This document shows positions 45,568-55,908 of a stretch of 64,000 bases of DNA, piece by piece. The stretch lies in the NCBI GenBank assembly GCA_002842205.1, contig PHCI01000004.1:124001-188000 (forward strand). The letters run 5' to 3'. Both the position numbers and the translations under genes were made by a program. This DNA comes from Betaproteobacteria bacterium HGW-Betaproteobacteria-3. GTDB lineage: Bacteria > Pseudomonadota > Gammaproteobacteria > Burkholderiales > Burkholderiaceae_C. The notes beneath the pieces are model-generated. The model searched no databases, was not told the origin of the DNA, and was given only the letters and a program-made list of their open reading frames with translations. How positions within the stretch are numbered: the first letter of the stretch is position 1; each line of letters begins with the position of its first letter.

Positions 45568-46904
45568 ATTTGGCCGCTCCCAGCACCAAACGCCCTCGAT
45601 AGCGTTGCCTGCCGCAACGCCTGCGCGCGCTGGAGGTTGATGTCTACCTCGGCTTCGACTTCGCGGATGATGGACAGGTGGCGGTCGACTTCGGCGACGA
45701 TTCGGGCTTGCTCTGCAACAGGAGGCAATGGCACAGTTATTGAATTGCAATTCTCTTTATTGAGATACGCAATTGTGGTCGCCGTAGATTTCTCAAGCAT
45801 TTCCTGTTCTCGCGTTCGCAAAACGTATGCAAGGTATTTCGGCATGACCCCTTCACTTGGCAGGAAGGCATGAAGTTGCTGATTGATTACCGCTTTTCGC
45901 GTTAGCACTGCTGATATTCCAAATCGACCTACGCAGCTCATAACTACGCTGTCAGTAGGAATCGCTTTTGCGCGATACAACGCGACCTCGGACTCGGTGA
46001 AACCCAATCCACTTCTCGAACGCGCAACGGTTATTTCAGAATCATCGAAATCTGGCAGGGTTAGCCAGGGAATGTCGCCTGAAAATGTTTTGGGCTTGTC
46101 CCTGTTAGGAACAATGCATTCGCATACTTGGCCAGTCGTCGTCCATGTCCAGCCTTCTGGGATTTCTCTCAAATTTGCGCTCGGCATCGCGGCCAGGCCT
46201 GCTTTACTTCGTGTCGCCTTACCGCCACCACTTCGTCCGTCAATAGCGCGCTGTAAAAGCTGTTCGCCGGTCTCATAGGTGCGGCCTTCGCGGCGGGCCA
46301 GGGTGGCTTCGGTTTCCACGAGGCGACCTTCGACGGCGGATTTGAGGACGGAGGCTTTGTAGCGTTTGAGGTTGGCTTTGACGCGCTGGAGGTTGGTGAC
46401 GGCTTCGTCGAGGCGGGAGAACTGTTTTTCGAGTTCCTCGATTGCCTGGTCTTGATAGGCCAGTGGAGCAATTGGTACTTCTAGGTGCCGCAGAACATCA
46501 CCCGAAATTGCCTTAAATGTCGTCCCCGTACCCAGAGAGTCAATTTTCGATTCCATTGCCCGAAACGCGTAAAGCAGCCATCTCACGCGCAAACCGTCTT
46601 TGGGCCGAATTGCAGCGAGCCCCCGTCCAATGCATGCCCGTTCAATAGCTATATTGGTGGGGCCAACGGGGGCCCGAATGGACATCAAAATGTCTTCTGA
46701 TTCGGCAATCTTCGTCGGCATAGAACACCATTTGCGTGGCGTCGGATACAAGCTCCCAAATTCCGTTTTCCCTTGAAAGAATGGCAAACCACTACGCTCA
46801 TCGTTGTAGGCGGAAGACGGCGGAGACTGACCCATGATCACATGTGCAACATCTTTCAGTGGTTTGAATTCAAGCGCCTGAGAATCGAACTTAAAAGAAC
46901 TCAC
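45564..46904 (-). CDS. hsdS: Type I restriction-modification specificity subunit HsdS
   Basis: 446 residues with two target-recognition domains and two helical conserved regions: QDQAIEELEKQFSRLDEAVTNLQRVKANLKRYKASVLKSAVEGRL in the middle and QARIVAEVDRHLSIIREVEAEVDINLQRAQALRQATLSRAFG at the end. Each TRD opens with a PLKDVAHVIMGQSPPSSAYN-like or WTWTTTGQVCECIVPN-like start. These domains set the bipartite DNA target. The start overlaps the hsdR stop and the end overlaps the RT start, both by ATGA. The TRD parts are A/T-richer than the conserved regions, as expected from TRD exchange. Confidence 0.95.
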   Translation of the reverse strand: MSSFKFDSQALEFKPLKDVAHVIMGQSPPSSAYNDERSGLPFFQGKTEFGSLYPTPRKWCSMPTKIAESEDILMSIRAPVGPTNIAIERACIGRGLAAIRPKDGLRVRWLLYAFRAMESKIDSLGTGTTFKAISGDVLRHLEVPIAPLAYQDQAIEELEKQFSRLDEAVTNLQRVKANLKRYKASVLKSAVEGRLVETEATLARREGRTYETGEQLLQRAIDGRSGGGKATRSKAGLAAMPSANLREIPEGWTWTTTGQVCECIVPNRDKPKTFSGDIPWLTLPDFDDSEITVARSRSGLGFTESEVALYRAKAIPTDSVVMSCVGRFGISAVLTRKAVINQQLHAFLPSEGVMPKYLAYVLRTREQEMLEKSTATTIAYLNKENCNSITVPLPPVAEQARIVAEVDRHLSIIREVEAEVDINLQRAQALRQATLSRAFGAGSGQI

Positions 46905-49900
46905 GCCGCCAACTCCCGATTCAGTTCCTCAATCACCTTGGGCAGTTCCGCGCCAAAGAGCTGGTGCACCTTGCCCAGGCCGCCTTGGGCGTTGAAGGGG
47001 GCGTATTCAAAGTCGTCTATTTCAATGCCGAGGTTGGCGGCGATGTGGTCGCGGATCATTTCTAGCCAGTGGATTTGTTCTTCGGTGAAGGGGGCTGACT
47101 GCCCTTCGACAGGCTCAGGGCGAACGGATGGTGAAACTGGGCGAACGGCATTATGTTGGGCCAGCCAGGCTTTGAAGTTAGCCTGCACGCGCTCGGGGTA
47201 GGGCACCAGTTCGTTGGTCTGCTGCATGGCAAAGCGCACCAGGCTGACCAAATCAGTCAGCAGGCGGCGCTGCTTGGCGCCTTTGACTTTGTCTTTGCGC
47301 AGCGTGGCGTAGGCCTGCCACAGGGCGCCTTCGTCAATATTGTTTGGCGGGGCATGCAGGGCGTCGGCCAAGGCTTGCACGTCTGCAAACTTGAGCGGCG
47401 CACGCGTGGGGCGGCTGTACAAAATTTGCAGGGCGGTGATTTCGTCTTTGTGCTGGGCGATGAACTGCTCAAAGCTTTGCACCAAGGCCCCAGCGTGACC
47501 TTCGCGGTCGCTACCCTCGCTAAAGCCAGCATGCAGCAGGGTGTCTTGGGTGACAACGTCGATCACCAAGTCCGCCTTTTGCTTCATTTTTAGGAGCTGT
47601 TCGCGCAGGGTGGGCGAGGAGAAAGGCTTGGTTGCATCTCTTAAAAGCCCTTCGACAGGCTCAGGGCGAACGGTATTGGAATCAGGGCGAACGGTATTGG
47701 AGTCAGGGAGAACGGTGTTTGAGTCAGGGTGAACGGTATTGGAGTCAAGGCGAACGGTGTTGTCGTAGTCGCTTGCGAAGTTGAGCGCATCCACAATGCC
47801 GCGCGCGAGGTCGCGCAGGGTTTTGCCGCCACTCAACTCCACCACTTTGGCGCGGTCGGCATCGCTGGCGTCTTTGTCCAGCCGGGCCAGGCGGGCGGCG
47901 ATGCTGCTCAGCACTTCGTCTTCCACGTTGCCCAGGCTCACGGCTTGCAGCAGTTTGTCCAGGGGCACGCTCTTTTTGGTGTCCATGGGGCGGCTGTCGG
48001 TTTTGTCACGCTCGCACACGCCCACACAATCGACGATGACAAAGTGGTCTTTTCGGATGTGTTCGCCGGGGTTCACGGCGGCCAGGTCGGTGGGGTTGCA
48101 CACGCGCACGCCACGGCCTTTCATCTGCTCGAAGAAGCTGCGGCTTTTCACGCTGCGCATGAAGACGACGATTTCCACCGGCTTGATGTCGGTGCCGGTG
48201 GCGATCATGTCCACGGTGACGGCCACGCGGGGGTAGTAGCTGGTGCGGAAGTCTTTGATGAGCTGCTCGGGGCTGGTGCCGCCGCCCTGGGCGCTGCGGT
48301 AGGTGATCTTTTGCGCAAACTCGTTGCCGCGGCCAAACTCTTCGCGCAATATCTCCACAATCTTTTCGGCGTGGTTGTCGTCTTTGGCAAAGATGAGGGT
48401 CTTGGGCAGCTCGGTGCGGGCGGGGAACATGTCGGCCTGCCAGCGGTCCCGCAGGGTGCGGACCACGGTGCGAATCTGGTCGGGCGTTTGCACGGCGCGG
48501 TCCAGCTCTTCGGGCTGGTATTCAAAGTCGTCGTCCAGCTGCCAGGCGGTCTTGCGGCGGGTGGCTTTGTCTTGCGTTTCCAGCCAGAAGCCTTTGTCTA
48601 CCTTGGCGCCCTGCTCGCTCACCTCGGTCTTGATGCGGTACACGTCGTAGTTCACGTTCACGCCATCGGCCACGGCCTGGGCGTGGCCGTATTCCATGAC
48701 CAGGTTTTGGTTGAAGAAGCCAAAGGTTTGTTTGTTGGGCGTGGCGGTCAGGCCAATCAGGTACGCGTCAAAGTATTCCAGCACCTGGCGCCACAGGTTG
48801 TAGATGCTGCGGTGGGCTTCGTCGGTGACGACGATGTCAAAGCTCTCGATGGGGATGGCAGGGTTGTAGCCAATGGGCTCGGGGTCTTTGAACAGGGTTT
48901 CAATCTTCTCGGTGGATTCTTCGTCGGCCTCTTCGGGCAGCTCGCGCCCTTTAAGCATGCTGAACATGCGTTGGATGGTGCAGATGACCACTCGGGCGCT
49001 GGTGTCGAGCTGGTTGCTCTGCAGGTGCTGGACGATGTATTCCTCGCCAAACTTGTAGTTGTTGTAGGGGCTGGCGTAGGCGTCAAACTCTTTCTTGGTC
49101 TGACGGGCCAGGTTGCCACGGTCTACCAAGAAGAGCACGCGTCGTGCGCCGCCAAACTTGATGAGGCGGTAGATGAAGCCGATGCTGGTAAAGGTCTTGC
49201 CGCTGCCGGTGGCCATCTGGATCAGGGCCTTGGGCTTGTTGGCGGCGAGAGACTTTTCCAGATTGGTGATGGCGCTGATTTGGGCGGGCCACAGGGCATA
49301 GTGCGCACCGCCGCTGCCCCATTCGGTGACCAGTGTGGGCATGTGCTGCAAACGGGCCAGGAAGGTGCCGGAGTTCCCATAGTGTGCGGCTGGCTCTTCC
49401 ACCGTTCGCCCTGGGCCCCCGTCCGTTTGCCCTGAGCCCCCGTCCGTTCGCCCTGAGCCCCCTTCCGTTCGCCCTGAGCTTGTCGAAGGGTGGGCTTCGA
49501 CAGGCTCAGCCCGATCGGAAAGCAACCACTGCACCAGCAGTTCGGGGCGGAAGAAGGCAAACACACTGCGGGCGCGTGGCTCGGGGTCCAGGCCGTTGGT
49601 GAAATGCGTTTCAACCCCGGTGGATTCCCACACAAAGGGCAGCGGGCGGCGCCAGGCGGGCAAGGTGGTGGGCAGGCCTTGGGCGTAGCGGGCGCTTTGC
49701 AGTTCTACGCCGGTCAAGGTGGCGCCTTGTTTCTTGGCCTCGATCACGCCGCAGGCCTTGCCGTTGACGTAGAGCAGGTAGTCGGCAAAGCCGTAACCGG
49801 TGTTGAGTGGGAATTCGCGGATGGCCACGCCCTTTGCCGCACCGTCGCCGACTTGAATGTTGGCGTTGGTCACATTGCACACGTGCCAGCCCGCTGCGGT

Positions 49901-49945
49901 GAGCAGGGCGTCAATGTGGGCGCGGGCTTGGGCTTCGGGCGTCAT
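46901..49945 (-). CDS. hsdR: Type I restriction endonuclease subunit HsdR
   Basis: 1014 residues. The N-terminal PD-(D/E)xK nuclease is NTGYGFADYLLYVNGKACGV followed by IEAKKQG (Asp55, Glu69, Lys71). The SF2 translocase has Walker A LIQMATGSGKTFTSIGFIYR, DEAH-type VVTDEAHRSIYNLWRQVLEYFDAYLIGLTATP and later motifs KTLIFAKDDNHAEKIV and QMKGRGVR. The C-terminal helical domain that binds HsdM/HsdS follows. Three stretches are translated REP-type repeats (near residues 146-186, 729-767 and 933-950), giving RPEPVEG and heptad expansions. They lie in linkers and keep the frame. It is the first gene of the island on the minus strand. Confidence 0.94.
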   Translation of the reverse strand: MTPEAQARAHIDALLTAAGWHVCNVTNANIQVGDGAAKGVAIREFPLNTGYGFADYLLYVNGKACGVIEAKKQGATLTGVELQSARYAQGLPTTLPAWRRPLPFVWESTGVETHFTNGLDPEPRARSVFAFFRPELLVQWLLSDRAEPVEAHPSTSSGRTEGGSGRTDGGSGQTDGGPGRTVEEPAAHYGNSGTFLARLQHMPTLVTEWGSGGAHYALWPAQISAITNLEKSLAANKPKALIQMATGSGKTFTSIGFIYRLIKFGGARRVLFLVDRGNLARQTKKEFDAYASPYNNYKFGEEYIVQHLQSNQLDTSARVVICTIQRMFSMLKGRELPEEADEESTEKIETLFKDPEPIGYNPAIPIESFDIVVTDEAHRSIYNLWRQVLEYFDAYLIGLTATPNKQTFGFFNQNLVMEYGHAQAVADGVNVNYDVYRIKTEVSEQGAKVDKGFWLETQDKATRRKTAWQLDDDFEYQPEELDRAVQTPDQIRTVVRTLRDRWQADMFPARTELPKTLIFAKDDNHAEKIVEILREEFGRGNEFAQKITYRSAQGGGTSPEQLIKDFRTSYYPRVAVTVDMIATGTDIKPVEIVVFMRSVKSRSFFEQMKGRGVRVCNPTDLAAVNPGEHIRKDHFVIVDCVGVCERDKTDSRPMDTKKSVPLDKLLQAVSLGNVEDEVLSSIAARLARLDKDASDADRAKVVELSGGKTLRDLARGIVDALNFASDYDNTVRLDSNTVHPDSNTVLPDSNTVRPDSNTVRPEPVEGLLRDATKPFSSPTLREQLLKMKQKADLVIDVVTQDTLLHAGFSEGSDREGHAGALVQSFEQFIAQHKDEITALQILYSRPTRAPLKFADVQALADALHAPPNNIDEGALWQAYATLRKDKVKGAKQRRLLTDLVSLVRFAMQQTNELVPYPERVQANFKAWLAQHNAVRPVSPSVRPEPVEGQSAPFTEEQIHWLEMIRDHIAANLGIEIDDFEYAPFNAQGGLGKVHQLFGAELPKVIEELNRELAA
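47102..47149 (-). repeat. REP-type palindromic repeat in hsdR (3' copy)
   Basis: CCCTTCGACAGGCTCAGGGC then GAACGG, followed by a second GGGCGAACGG. Its translation on the coding strand gives SVRPEPVEG. It is one of three copies inside hsdR. Confidence 0.85.
47647..47762 (-). repeat. REP-derived 21-bp tandem array in hsdR (central)
   Basis: One REP unit (CCCTTCGACAGGCTCAGGGC) continues into five 21-bp units of the type TCAGGGCGAACGGTATTGGA. They are translated as heptads SNTVRPD. The 21-bp period keeps the reading frame. Confidence 0.9.
49402..49519 (-). repeat. REP-derived 21-bp tandem array in hsdR (5' part)
   Basis: Three to four units of CCGTTCGCCCTGAGCCCCC type end in a full palindrome pair (GAGCTTGTCGAAGGG and CTTCGACAGGCTCAG). 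They are translated as GRTEGGS, GRTDGGS and GQTDGGP heptads between the nuclease and helicase domains. Confidence 0.9.
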
Positions 49946-50069
49946 GCAGGCGGGGTTTGAGGGATTCTAGGGGCGGGCGCGGGCCGTGTCCCTCCCCCCA
50001 ATGCAGGAGCCCGCCTGCGCGCCCGGCGCAGCCCGCACGCCCCCCGGGCCGTGGCGAGCCACAAATTAT

Positions 50070-50128
50070 GAATAAAATATGCCTTAAGCCCCCGCCAAAT
50101 GGCAATAGTTTGCTATTTTTACAAGAGC
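50070..50128 (-). repeat. Dispersed repeat copy between hsdR and boxA
   Basis: TATGCCTTAAGCCCCCGCC, then AAATGGCAATAGTTTGCTAT, then TTTT. Reverse-complement orientation of the first subtype. It lies in the 207-bp gap (49946-50152) that also holds the hsdR upstream region, in which I see no other clear element. Confidence 0.7.
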
Positions 50129-50152
50129 ATATGAGTGCCCAGCACGGTGGCC

Positions 50153-51442
50153 TCAGTACGTTTCCAGGTGCAGGCGCCCTTCGCGCTTGAGGGCGGGGCC
50201 GATCTGGTCCCATGACAAGCCAGCTTGCTGGGCCACGTCACGCAGGGCCAGCACCACGCCTTCTTCCATGGCCTTGAGGCCGCAGACGTAGAAGCAGGCG
50301 TTGGGGTCGGCCAGCAGGGCGGCGAGGTCGGCGGCGCGCTCGCGGATCACGTCCTGCACGTAGCGCTTGGGCGCGCCCGGCGTGCGGCTGAAGGCAAAGT
50401 GGATGTCGATGAAATCCCTGGGCAGGTTTTGCAGCGGGCCGAAATATGGCAGTTCTTCCTGGGTGCGGGCGCCAAAGATCAGCATGAGTTTGCCGCCGTC
50501 AAACTTGCCCGACTGGCGCAGCCGGCGCCGCCATTCGGTCATGGCGCGCATGGGGGCGCTGCCGGTGCCGGTGCAGATCATGACGATCGCGCTTTTGGGG
50601 TGGTTGGGCATGAGGAAGGTGCTGCCAAACGGGCCGATGACCTGCACCTTGTCGCCCACCTTCAGGTCGCACATGTAGTTGCTGGCCACGCCGCGCACCG
50701 GGTGGCCCTGGTGGTCTTCGAGCACGCGCTTGATGGTCAGCGACACGTTGTTGTAACCGGGCCGTTCGCCGTTGCGCGGGCTGGCAATGGAGTACTGGCG
50801 TGCGTGGTGTGCCCGGCCCGAGGCGTCGGTGCCTGGCGGCACGATGCCGATGCTCTGGCCTTCCAGCACGGGGAAGGGCATGGCGCCAAAGTCGAGCACG
50901 ATGTGGTGGGTGTCGTAGTCGTGCCCGACGGCGGTCACGCGCACGTTGCCCACCACGGTGGCGGTGATGGTTTTGTCGGCGGCCTTGGGGCCATAGAGGT
51001 TGGTGTAGGCGTGAGCGGCCGACCACGGCGGCAGCGTGGCGCCCCAGGCCGCGGAGTTGAAGGCCTCCTGGCCGGTGGGGTCGGCGGCGGGCGCGGCCGT
51101 GGGTGCGGTTTCGGGTTCGGCCAGGGCGGCGGTGTCGTCACCGCCCAGTGCGGCGCGTTCGGTGGCCGACAGCTCAACCGGCAGGGTGTCCCAGCCCAGT
51201 TGCTCGGTGAGCGAGTAGGCCCGCACGCGGGGCATGGTGCGGTAGTTGTCGATGGAGCCGGTGGGGCACGGCGAGATGCAGTCGTTGCACCAGTTGCATT
51301 TTTCGGCGTCCACCACGTAGTTGCGTGCGTCGTGGGTGATGGCGCCCACGGGGCAGATCGATTCGCAGGTGTTGCAGCGGATGCAGATTTCCGGGTCGAT
51401 CAGGTGCTGCTTGATGACGGTGGCTGGGGTGGCCATGTCCAT
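50153..51442 (-). CDS. boxA: Benzoyl-CoA 2,3-epoxidase reductase component BoxA
   Basis: 429 residues. Two [4Fe-4S] ferredoxin motifs stand at the N-terminus ([15 protein letters not shown] and [15 protein letters not shown]). An Ala-rich linker and a ferredoxin-NADP reductase module follow: [20 protein letters not shown] (FAD), [20 protein letters not shown] (NADPH) and [14 protein letters not shown]. BoxA passes electrons from NADPH to BoxB. ATG at 51442 has GGAG seven bases before it. It is the last gene of boxR-boxC-boxB-boxA. Confidence 0.95.
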   Translation of the reverse strand: MDMATPATVIKQHLIDPEICIRCNTCESICPVGAITHDARNYVVDAEKCNWCNDCISPCPTGSIDNYRTMPRVRAYSLTEQLGWDTLPVELSATERAALGGDDTAALAEPETAPTAAPAADPTGQEAFNSAAWGATLPPWSAAHAYTNLYGPKAADKTITATVVGNVRVTAVGHDYDTHHIVLDFGAMPFPVLEGQSIGIVPPGTDASGRAHHARQYSIASPRNGERPGYNNVSLTIKRVLEDHQGHPVRGVASNYMCDLKVGDKVQVIGPFGSTFLMPNHPKSAIVMICTGTGSAPMRAMTEWRRRLRQSGKFDGGKLMLIFGARTQEELPYFGPLQNLPRDFIDIHFAFSRTPGAPKRYVQDVIRERAADLAALLADPNACFYVCGLKAMEEGVVLALRDVAQQAGLSWDQIGPALKREGRLHLETY

Positions 51443-51592
51443 GATGTGTCTCCGGCTTCGGTCAATGCAGGGAGGATACGGGAAACCGCCCGCCAAGGCG
51501 TGCGGCCGCACCCGGGTGCCGGGCCGCCCGAAGGCGGCTACGCCCCCGCAGCTGGCCGTGGCCCGCGCTGCAGCGCAGCGCGGCGGTGGCGA

Positions 51593-53020
<1,428 letters not shown>

Positions 53021-53052
53021 GTTGTGCTCCTGAAAGATGGTTCGTTGCGGGG

Positions 53053-54711
53053 TCAGACCCGATTCCAGTCAAAGGCGGCCTTGTCGCCTTTGCCGTACAC
53101 CTTGAGTGCGCCCTTTTCGCCGACGGCGTTGGGGCGCTGGAAGATCCAGTTTTGCCAGGCGGTCAGGCGGCCAAACACGCGGGTGAACATGTTCTCGGGG
53201 CCGTTGAAGCGCAGGTTGGCTTCCAGGCCGGTGAGGGCGTCGGGGCTCATGCTCACGCGCTCTTCGATGGCGATGCGGGTTTCGTCGGCCCAGTCGATGT
53301 CGTCAGGGTTGCTGGTGACCAGACCCAGGGCAAACGCGGCGTCGGCGTCCAGCAGTTGGCCGGCCCGGGCGTGCACGGCTTCCATGGCGGGCGGTTCGTT
53401 GTAGAAGCGGCGCTGCAGGCGGCTCTGGCCCGTGATCATGGGAAACAGGCCAAAGTTGGCCTCGCCCACGGCGATCTTCGGCGCCCGGGTTTCGTCATCC
53501 GGCAGGGCCAGGTGGTAGCTGCGGTCACAGGCCAGGGCCAGTTCCAGGAAGCTGCCGGCAAAGCACGAGCCCGGCTCGATCAGGGCGAACAGGCTGCGGC
53601 TGGACACATCGAGGCGGCTGAAGGTGCGGCGCAGCAGCCCGATGGTTTCGCGCACCAGCCAGTGGTTCTGGTGCGCCAGCAGCGTGGCGTCCATGGCCAG
53701 CACGGCCGCGGCGTCGCCTTCGGTCTTGATCAGCCACAGGCCGATGTCGAGCTCGTTGGTGCGCATGTTGAGGATGGCGTCTTCCAGCTCGCGCGCCATC
53801 TGCAGCGGATACCAGGCGCTGCCCGCGGCTTCGATGCCCGCCACATCGGTGGGCTGGGCGCCCGTTGGGGCCTTGACGGTGAAGGTGGCGGCGCGGCGGG
53901 CGCGGTCGATCTCGACCGTGACGTTGCCATAGCGCAGCGCGTCGGCCTCGATGTGGCGGTTCAGCGGCGTCAGGGCCACGCCTTGGGCATTGGCCGGGCG
54001 GTCGCTTTGCGCGGCCAGTTGCAGCGCACGCTCTTGCACCCTGGCCGCGAACTGCGCGGGTTTGGCGATGTCGTCCACCAGCCGCCAGTCCTTGGCCTTC
54101 TGGCCCCGCACGCCTTCGGCGCTGGTGCAGAACAGGTCGGCCAGGTCGTGGCGCACTTTCTTCTTGTCGGTCACGCGGGTCAGGCCCCCGGTGCCGGGCA
54201 GCACGCCCAGCAGCGGCACTTCGGGCAGGCTCACGGCACTGCTGCGGTCGTCCACCAGAATGATTTCGTCGCAGGCCAGGGCCAGCTCGTAGCCGCCACC
54301 GGCGCAGGCGCCGTTGACGGCGGCCAGGAACTTCAGGCCGCTGTGGGCGGACGTGTCTTCGAGGCCGTTGCGGGTTTCGTTGGTGAACTTGCAGAAGTTC
54401 ACTTTCCAGGCATGGCTGGAAACGCCCAGCATGAAGATGTTGGCGCCGGAGCAGAACACTTTTTCCTTGGCGCTGGTGACGATCACGGTGCGCACCTCGG
54501 GGTGCTCGAAACGGATGCGGTTGATGGCGTCGTTGAGTTCGATGTCCACGCCCAGGTCGTAGCTGTTGAGCTTGAGCTTGTAGCCGGGGCGAAGACCGGC
54601 GTTTTCGTCAAAGTCGGCCGACAGCGTGGCCACCGGGCCTTCGAACTTGAGCTTCCAGTGGCGGTATTGGGCGGGGTGGGTCTGGTAGTCAACGCGGGGG
54701 GGTGAGGTCAC
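53053..54711 (-). CDS. boxC: 2,3-epoxybenzoyl-CoA dihydrolase BoxC
   Basis: 552 residues made of two crotonase-type halves: VIVTSAKEKVFCSGANIFML with AVNGACAGGGYELALACDEIILVDDRSSAVSLPEVPLLGVLPGTGGL in the first, and SLFALIEPGSCFAGSFLELALACDRSYHLA in the second. BoxC hydrolyses and ring-opens the epoxide, releasing formate and 3,4-dehydroadipyl-CoA semialdehyde. A GTG at 54711 with GGAG six bases upstream is preferred to a TTG at 54723, which overlaps that ribosome site. It is the first structural gene after boxR. Confidence 0.94.
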   Translation of the reverse strand: MTSPPRVDYQTHPAQYRHWKLKFEGPVATLSADFDENAGLRPGYKLKLNSYDLGVDIELNDAINRIRFEHPEVRTVIVTSAKEKVFCSGANIFMLGVSSHAWKVNFCKFTNETRNGLEDTSAHSGLKFLAAVNGACAGGGYELALACDEIILVDDRSSAVSLPEVPLLGVLPGTGGLTRVTDKKKVRHDLADLFCTSAEGVRGQKAKDWRLVDDIAKPAQFAARVQERALQLAAQSDRPANAQGVALTPLNRHIEADALRYGNVTVEIDRARRAATFTVKAPTGAQPTDVAGIEAAGSAWYPLQMARELEDAILNMRTNELDIGLWLIKTEGDAAAVLAMDATLLAHQNHWLVRETIGLLRRTFSRLDVSSRSLFALIEPGSCFAGSFLELALACDRSYHLALPDDETRAPKIAVGEANFGLFPMITGQSRLQRRFYNEPPAMEAVHARAGQLLDADAAFALGLVTSNPDDIDWADETRIAIEERVSMSPDALTGLEANLRFNGPENMFTRVFGRLTAWQNWIFQRPNAVGEKGALKVYGKGDKAAFDWNRV

Positions 54712-54767
54712 GGCGGTCTCCAATCAGAAAGCAATTTGATGCAGGTCTTGGGTGAGTCAAGATACGC

Positions 54768-54796
54768 ATAATAATGCTCTTTTTCAATCAAGTCAA
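54768..54796 (-). promoter_or_regulatory. Sigma-70-type promoter of boxCBA
   Basis: On the minus strand TTGACT (54796-54791) and TATTAT (54773-54768) are exactly 17 bases apart, upstream of boxC. The spacing and hexamers are close to consensus. Confidence 0.7.
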
Positions 54797-54803
54797 GAAA
54801 AAC

Positions 54804-54819
54804 ATGCATTTTTATGCAT
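54804..54819. promoter_or_regulatory. BoxR/BzdR-type operator upstream of boxC
   Basis: The perfect inverted repeat ATGCAT-TTTT-ATGCAT contains two TGCA elements six bases apart, just upstream of the boxC -35. TGCA repeats are known BzdR recognition elements. A further TGCA lies at 54740-54743 downstream of the promoter. Confidence 0.65.
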
Positions 54820-54823
54820 TATT

Positions 54824-55819
54824 TCAAACAGACAACTCCAGCGCCTTGCGGACCAGCACGCGCAGGGCCAGAAACGTACTCGCCAGAGGCTCCTGGCTGG
54901 TGTTGAGCGTGAATTCGGCCTTGGAATAAAACGCGGTGCGGCCGGCCAGGATGGACTTGAGGTCTTCCATGGCCTCGCGGCTGGCGGCCATGGGGCGGGT
55001 GTCGCCCTGGGCCAGCACCCGCTTCATGTGATCCTCAGGCTCGGCCTTGAGCCACACGGTGGTGCAATGGGCCAGCAGCACGTTGAAATTGGCCGGGTCC
55101 GACACAATGCCGCCGGGCGTGGCGATGACGGCCTCGGGGTAGATCTGGATGGCCTCTTCAAGTGCCCGGCGCTCGTAACGCCGGTAGGCATTCTGCCCGT
55201 ACAGCGCCTGGATTTCGCTGATGCTGCAGCCGGCAAATTTCTCGACCTCGCGGCTCAATTCGACGAACGGATAACCCAGGTCTTCGGCCAGCATGGCGCC
55301 CAGCGTACTTTTGCCAGCACCGCGCAAACCGATCAGCGCCACGCGCTCGCTGCGCTTGCGGGCCAGCCCCCCGGCCTGGGCATTGGCGCCGCCGGTGCCC
55401 AGCAGTTCGCCCACGGCCACGCGCACACGGTGCAGCGCGGCCTCGTCGCGGCCCTCCAGCAGTTCGCGCAGCATCAGCCATTCGGGCGTGACGGTGGAGA
55501 CGTCGCCGATCAGTTCGGCCAGCGAGCAGTGCAGCGCCTGCGACACCTGCAGCAGCACGAGGATGGACGCGTTGCCCAGCCCGTATTCGAGGTTGGCCAG
55601 GTGGCGCTCGGACACGTCCGCCGCCATGGCCAGCGCCTTGCGCGTCATGCCGCGACGGGCGCGCAGGGCGCGTGTGCGCTCACCCAGCGCCACGAGGAAG
55701 GGGTGCTTGTCGTCGCGCCCCAGTTCGTCGGCCGCGTTGGACGTCAGCACCGGCGACGCGCCCCCGACCGCCGGGATCGGTCCGAGGTCTTCGTAATTCT
55801 GCAATATAGTGCTTGACAT
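54824..55819 (-). CDS. boxR: BzdR/BoxR-type regulator (HTH fused to shikimate-kinase-like domain)
   Basis: A 331-residue fusion. The N-terminal XRE-type HTH is ALGERTRALRARRGMTRKAL followed by AMAADVSERHLANLEYGLGNASI. A linker joins it to a shikimate-kinase-like domain with Walker A VALIGLRGAGKSTLGAMLAEDLGYPFVELSREVEKFAG and VIATPGGIV, where benzoyl-CoA is sensed in the BzdR family. It represses the box operon until benzoyl-CoA accumulates. It is upstream of boxC on the same strand, with the operator and promoter in the gap. Confidence 0.94.
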   Translation of the reverse strand: MSSTILQNYEDLGPIPAVGGASPVLTSNAADELGRDDKHPFLVALGERTRALRARRGMTRKALAMAADVSERHLANLEYGLGNASILVLLQVSQALHCSLAELIGDVSTVTPEWLMLRELLEGRDEAALHRVRVAVGELLGTGGANAQAGGLARKRSERVALIGLRGAGKSTLGAMLAEDLGYPFVELSREVEKFAGCSISEIQALYGQNAYRRYERRALEEAIQIYPEAVIATPGGIVSDPANFNVLLAHCTTVWLKAEPEDHMKRVLAQGDTRPMAASREAMEDLKSILAGRTAFYSKAEFTLNTSQEPLASTFLALRVLVRKALELSV

Positions 55820-55857
55820 GCGGCCACTCCAGCCCTAAAGTTCTTTACGCACAATAC

Positions 55858-55889
55858 TGCATCATTCGCCACAATGCAAGTGCGATGCA
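55858..55889. promoter_or_regulatory. TGCA cluster between boxR and the DUF4863-boxD operon
   Basis: TGCA at 55858, 55875 and 55886 (and 55800 inside the boxR start region) cluster in the divergent promoter gap. By analogy with BzdR sites they may be BoxR operators controlling boxR itself and the rightward operon. Only the motif is seen directly. Confidence 0.5.
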
Positions 55890-55908
55890 ACCCCAAGGAG
55901 ACCGCCCC

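Noticed and set aside
46169-46471. Short Pro/Lys-rich minus-strand frame within hsdS
   Set aside because: Out-of-frame reading of the conserved helical region of hsdS.
47729-49435. 568-codon plus-strand frame opposite hsdR
   Set aside because: Antisense shadow; hsdR has full motifs in the other direction.
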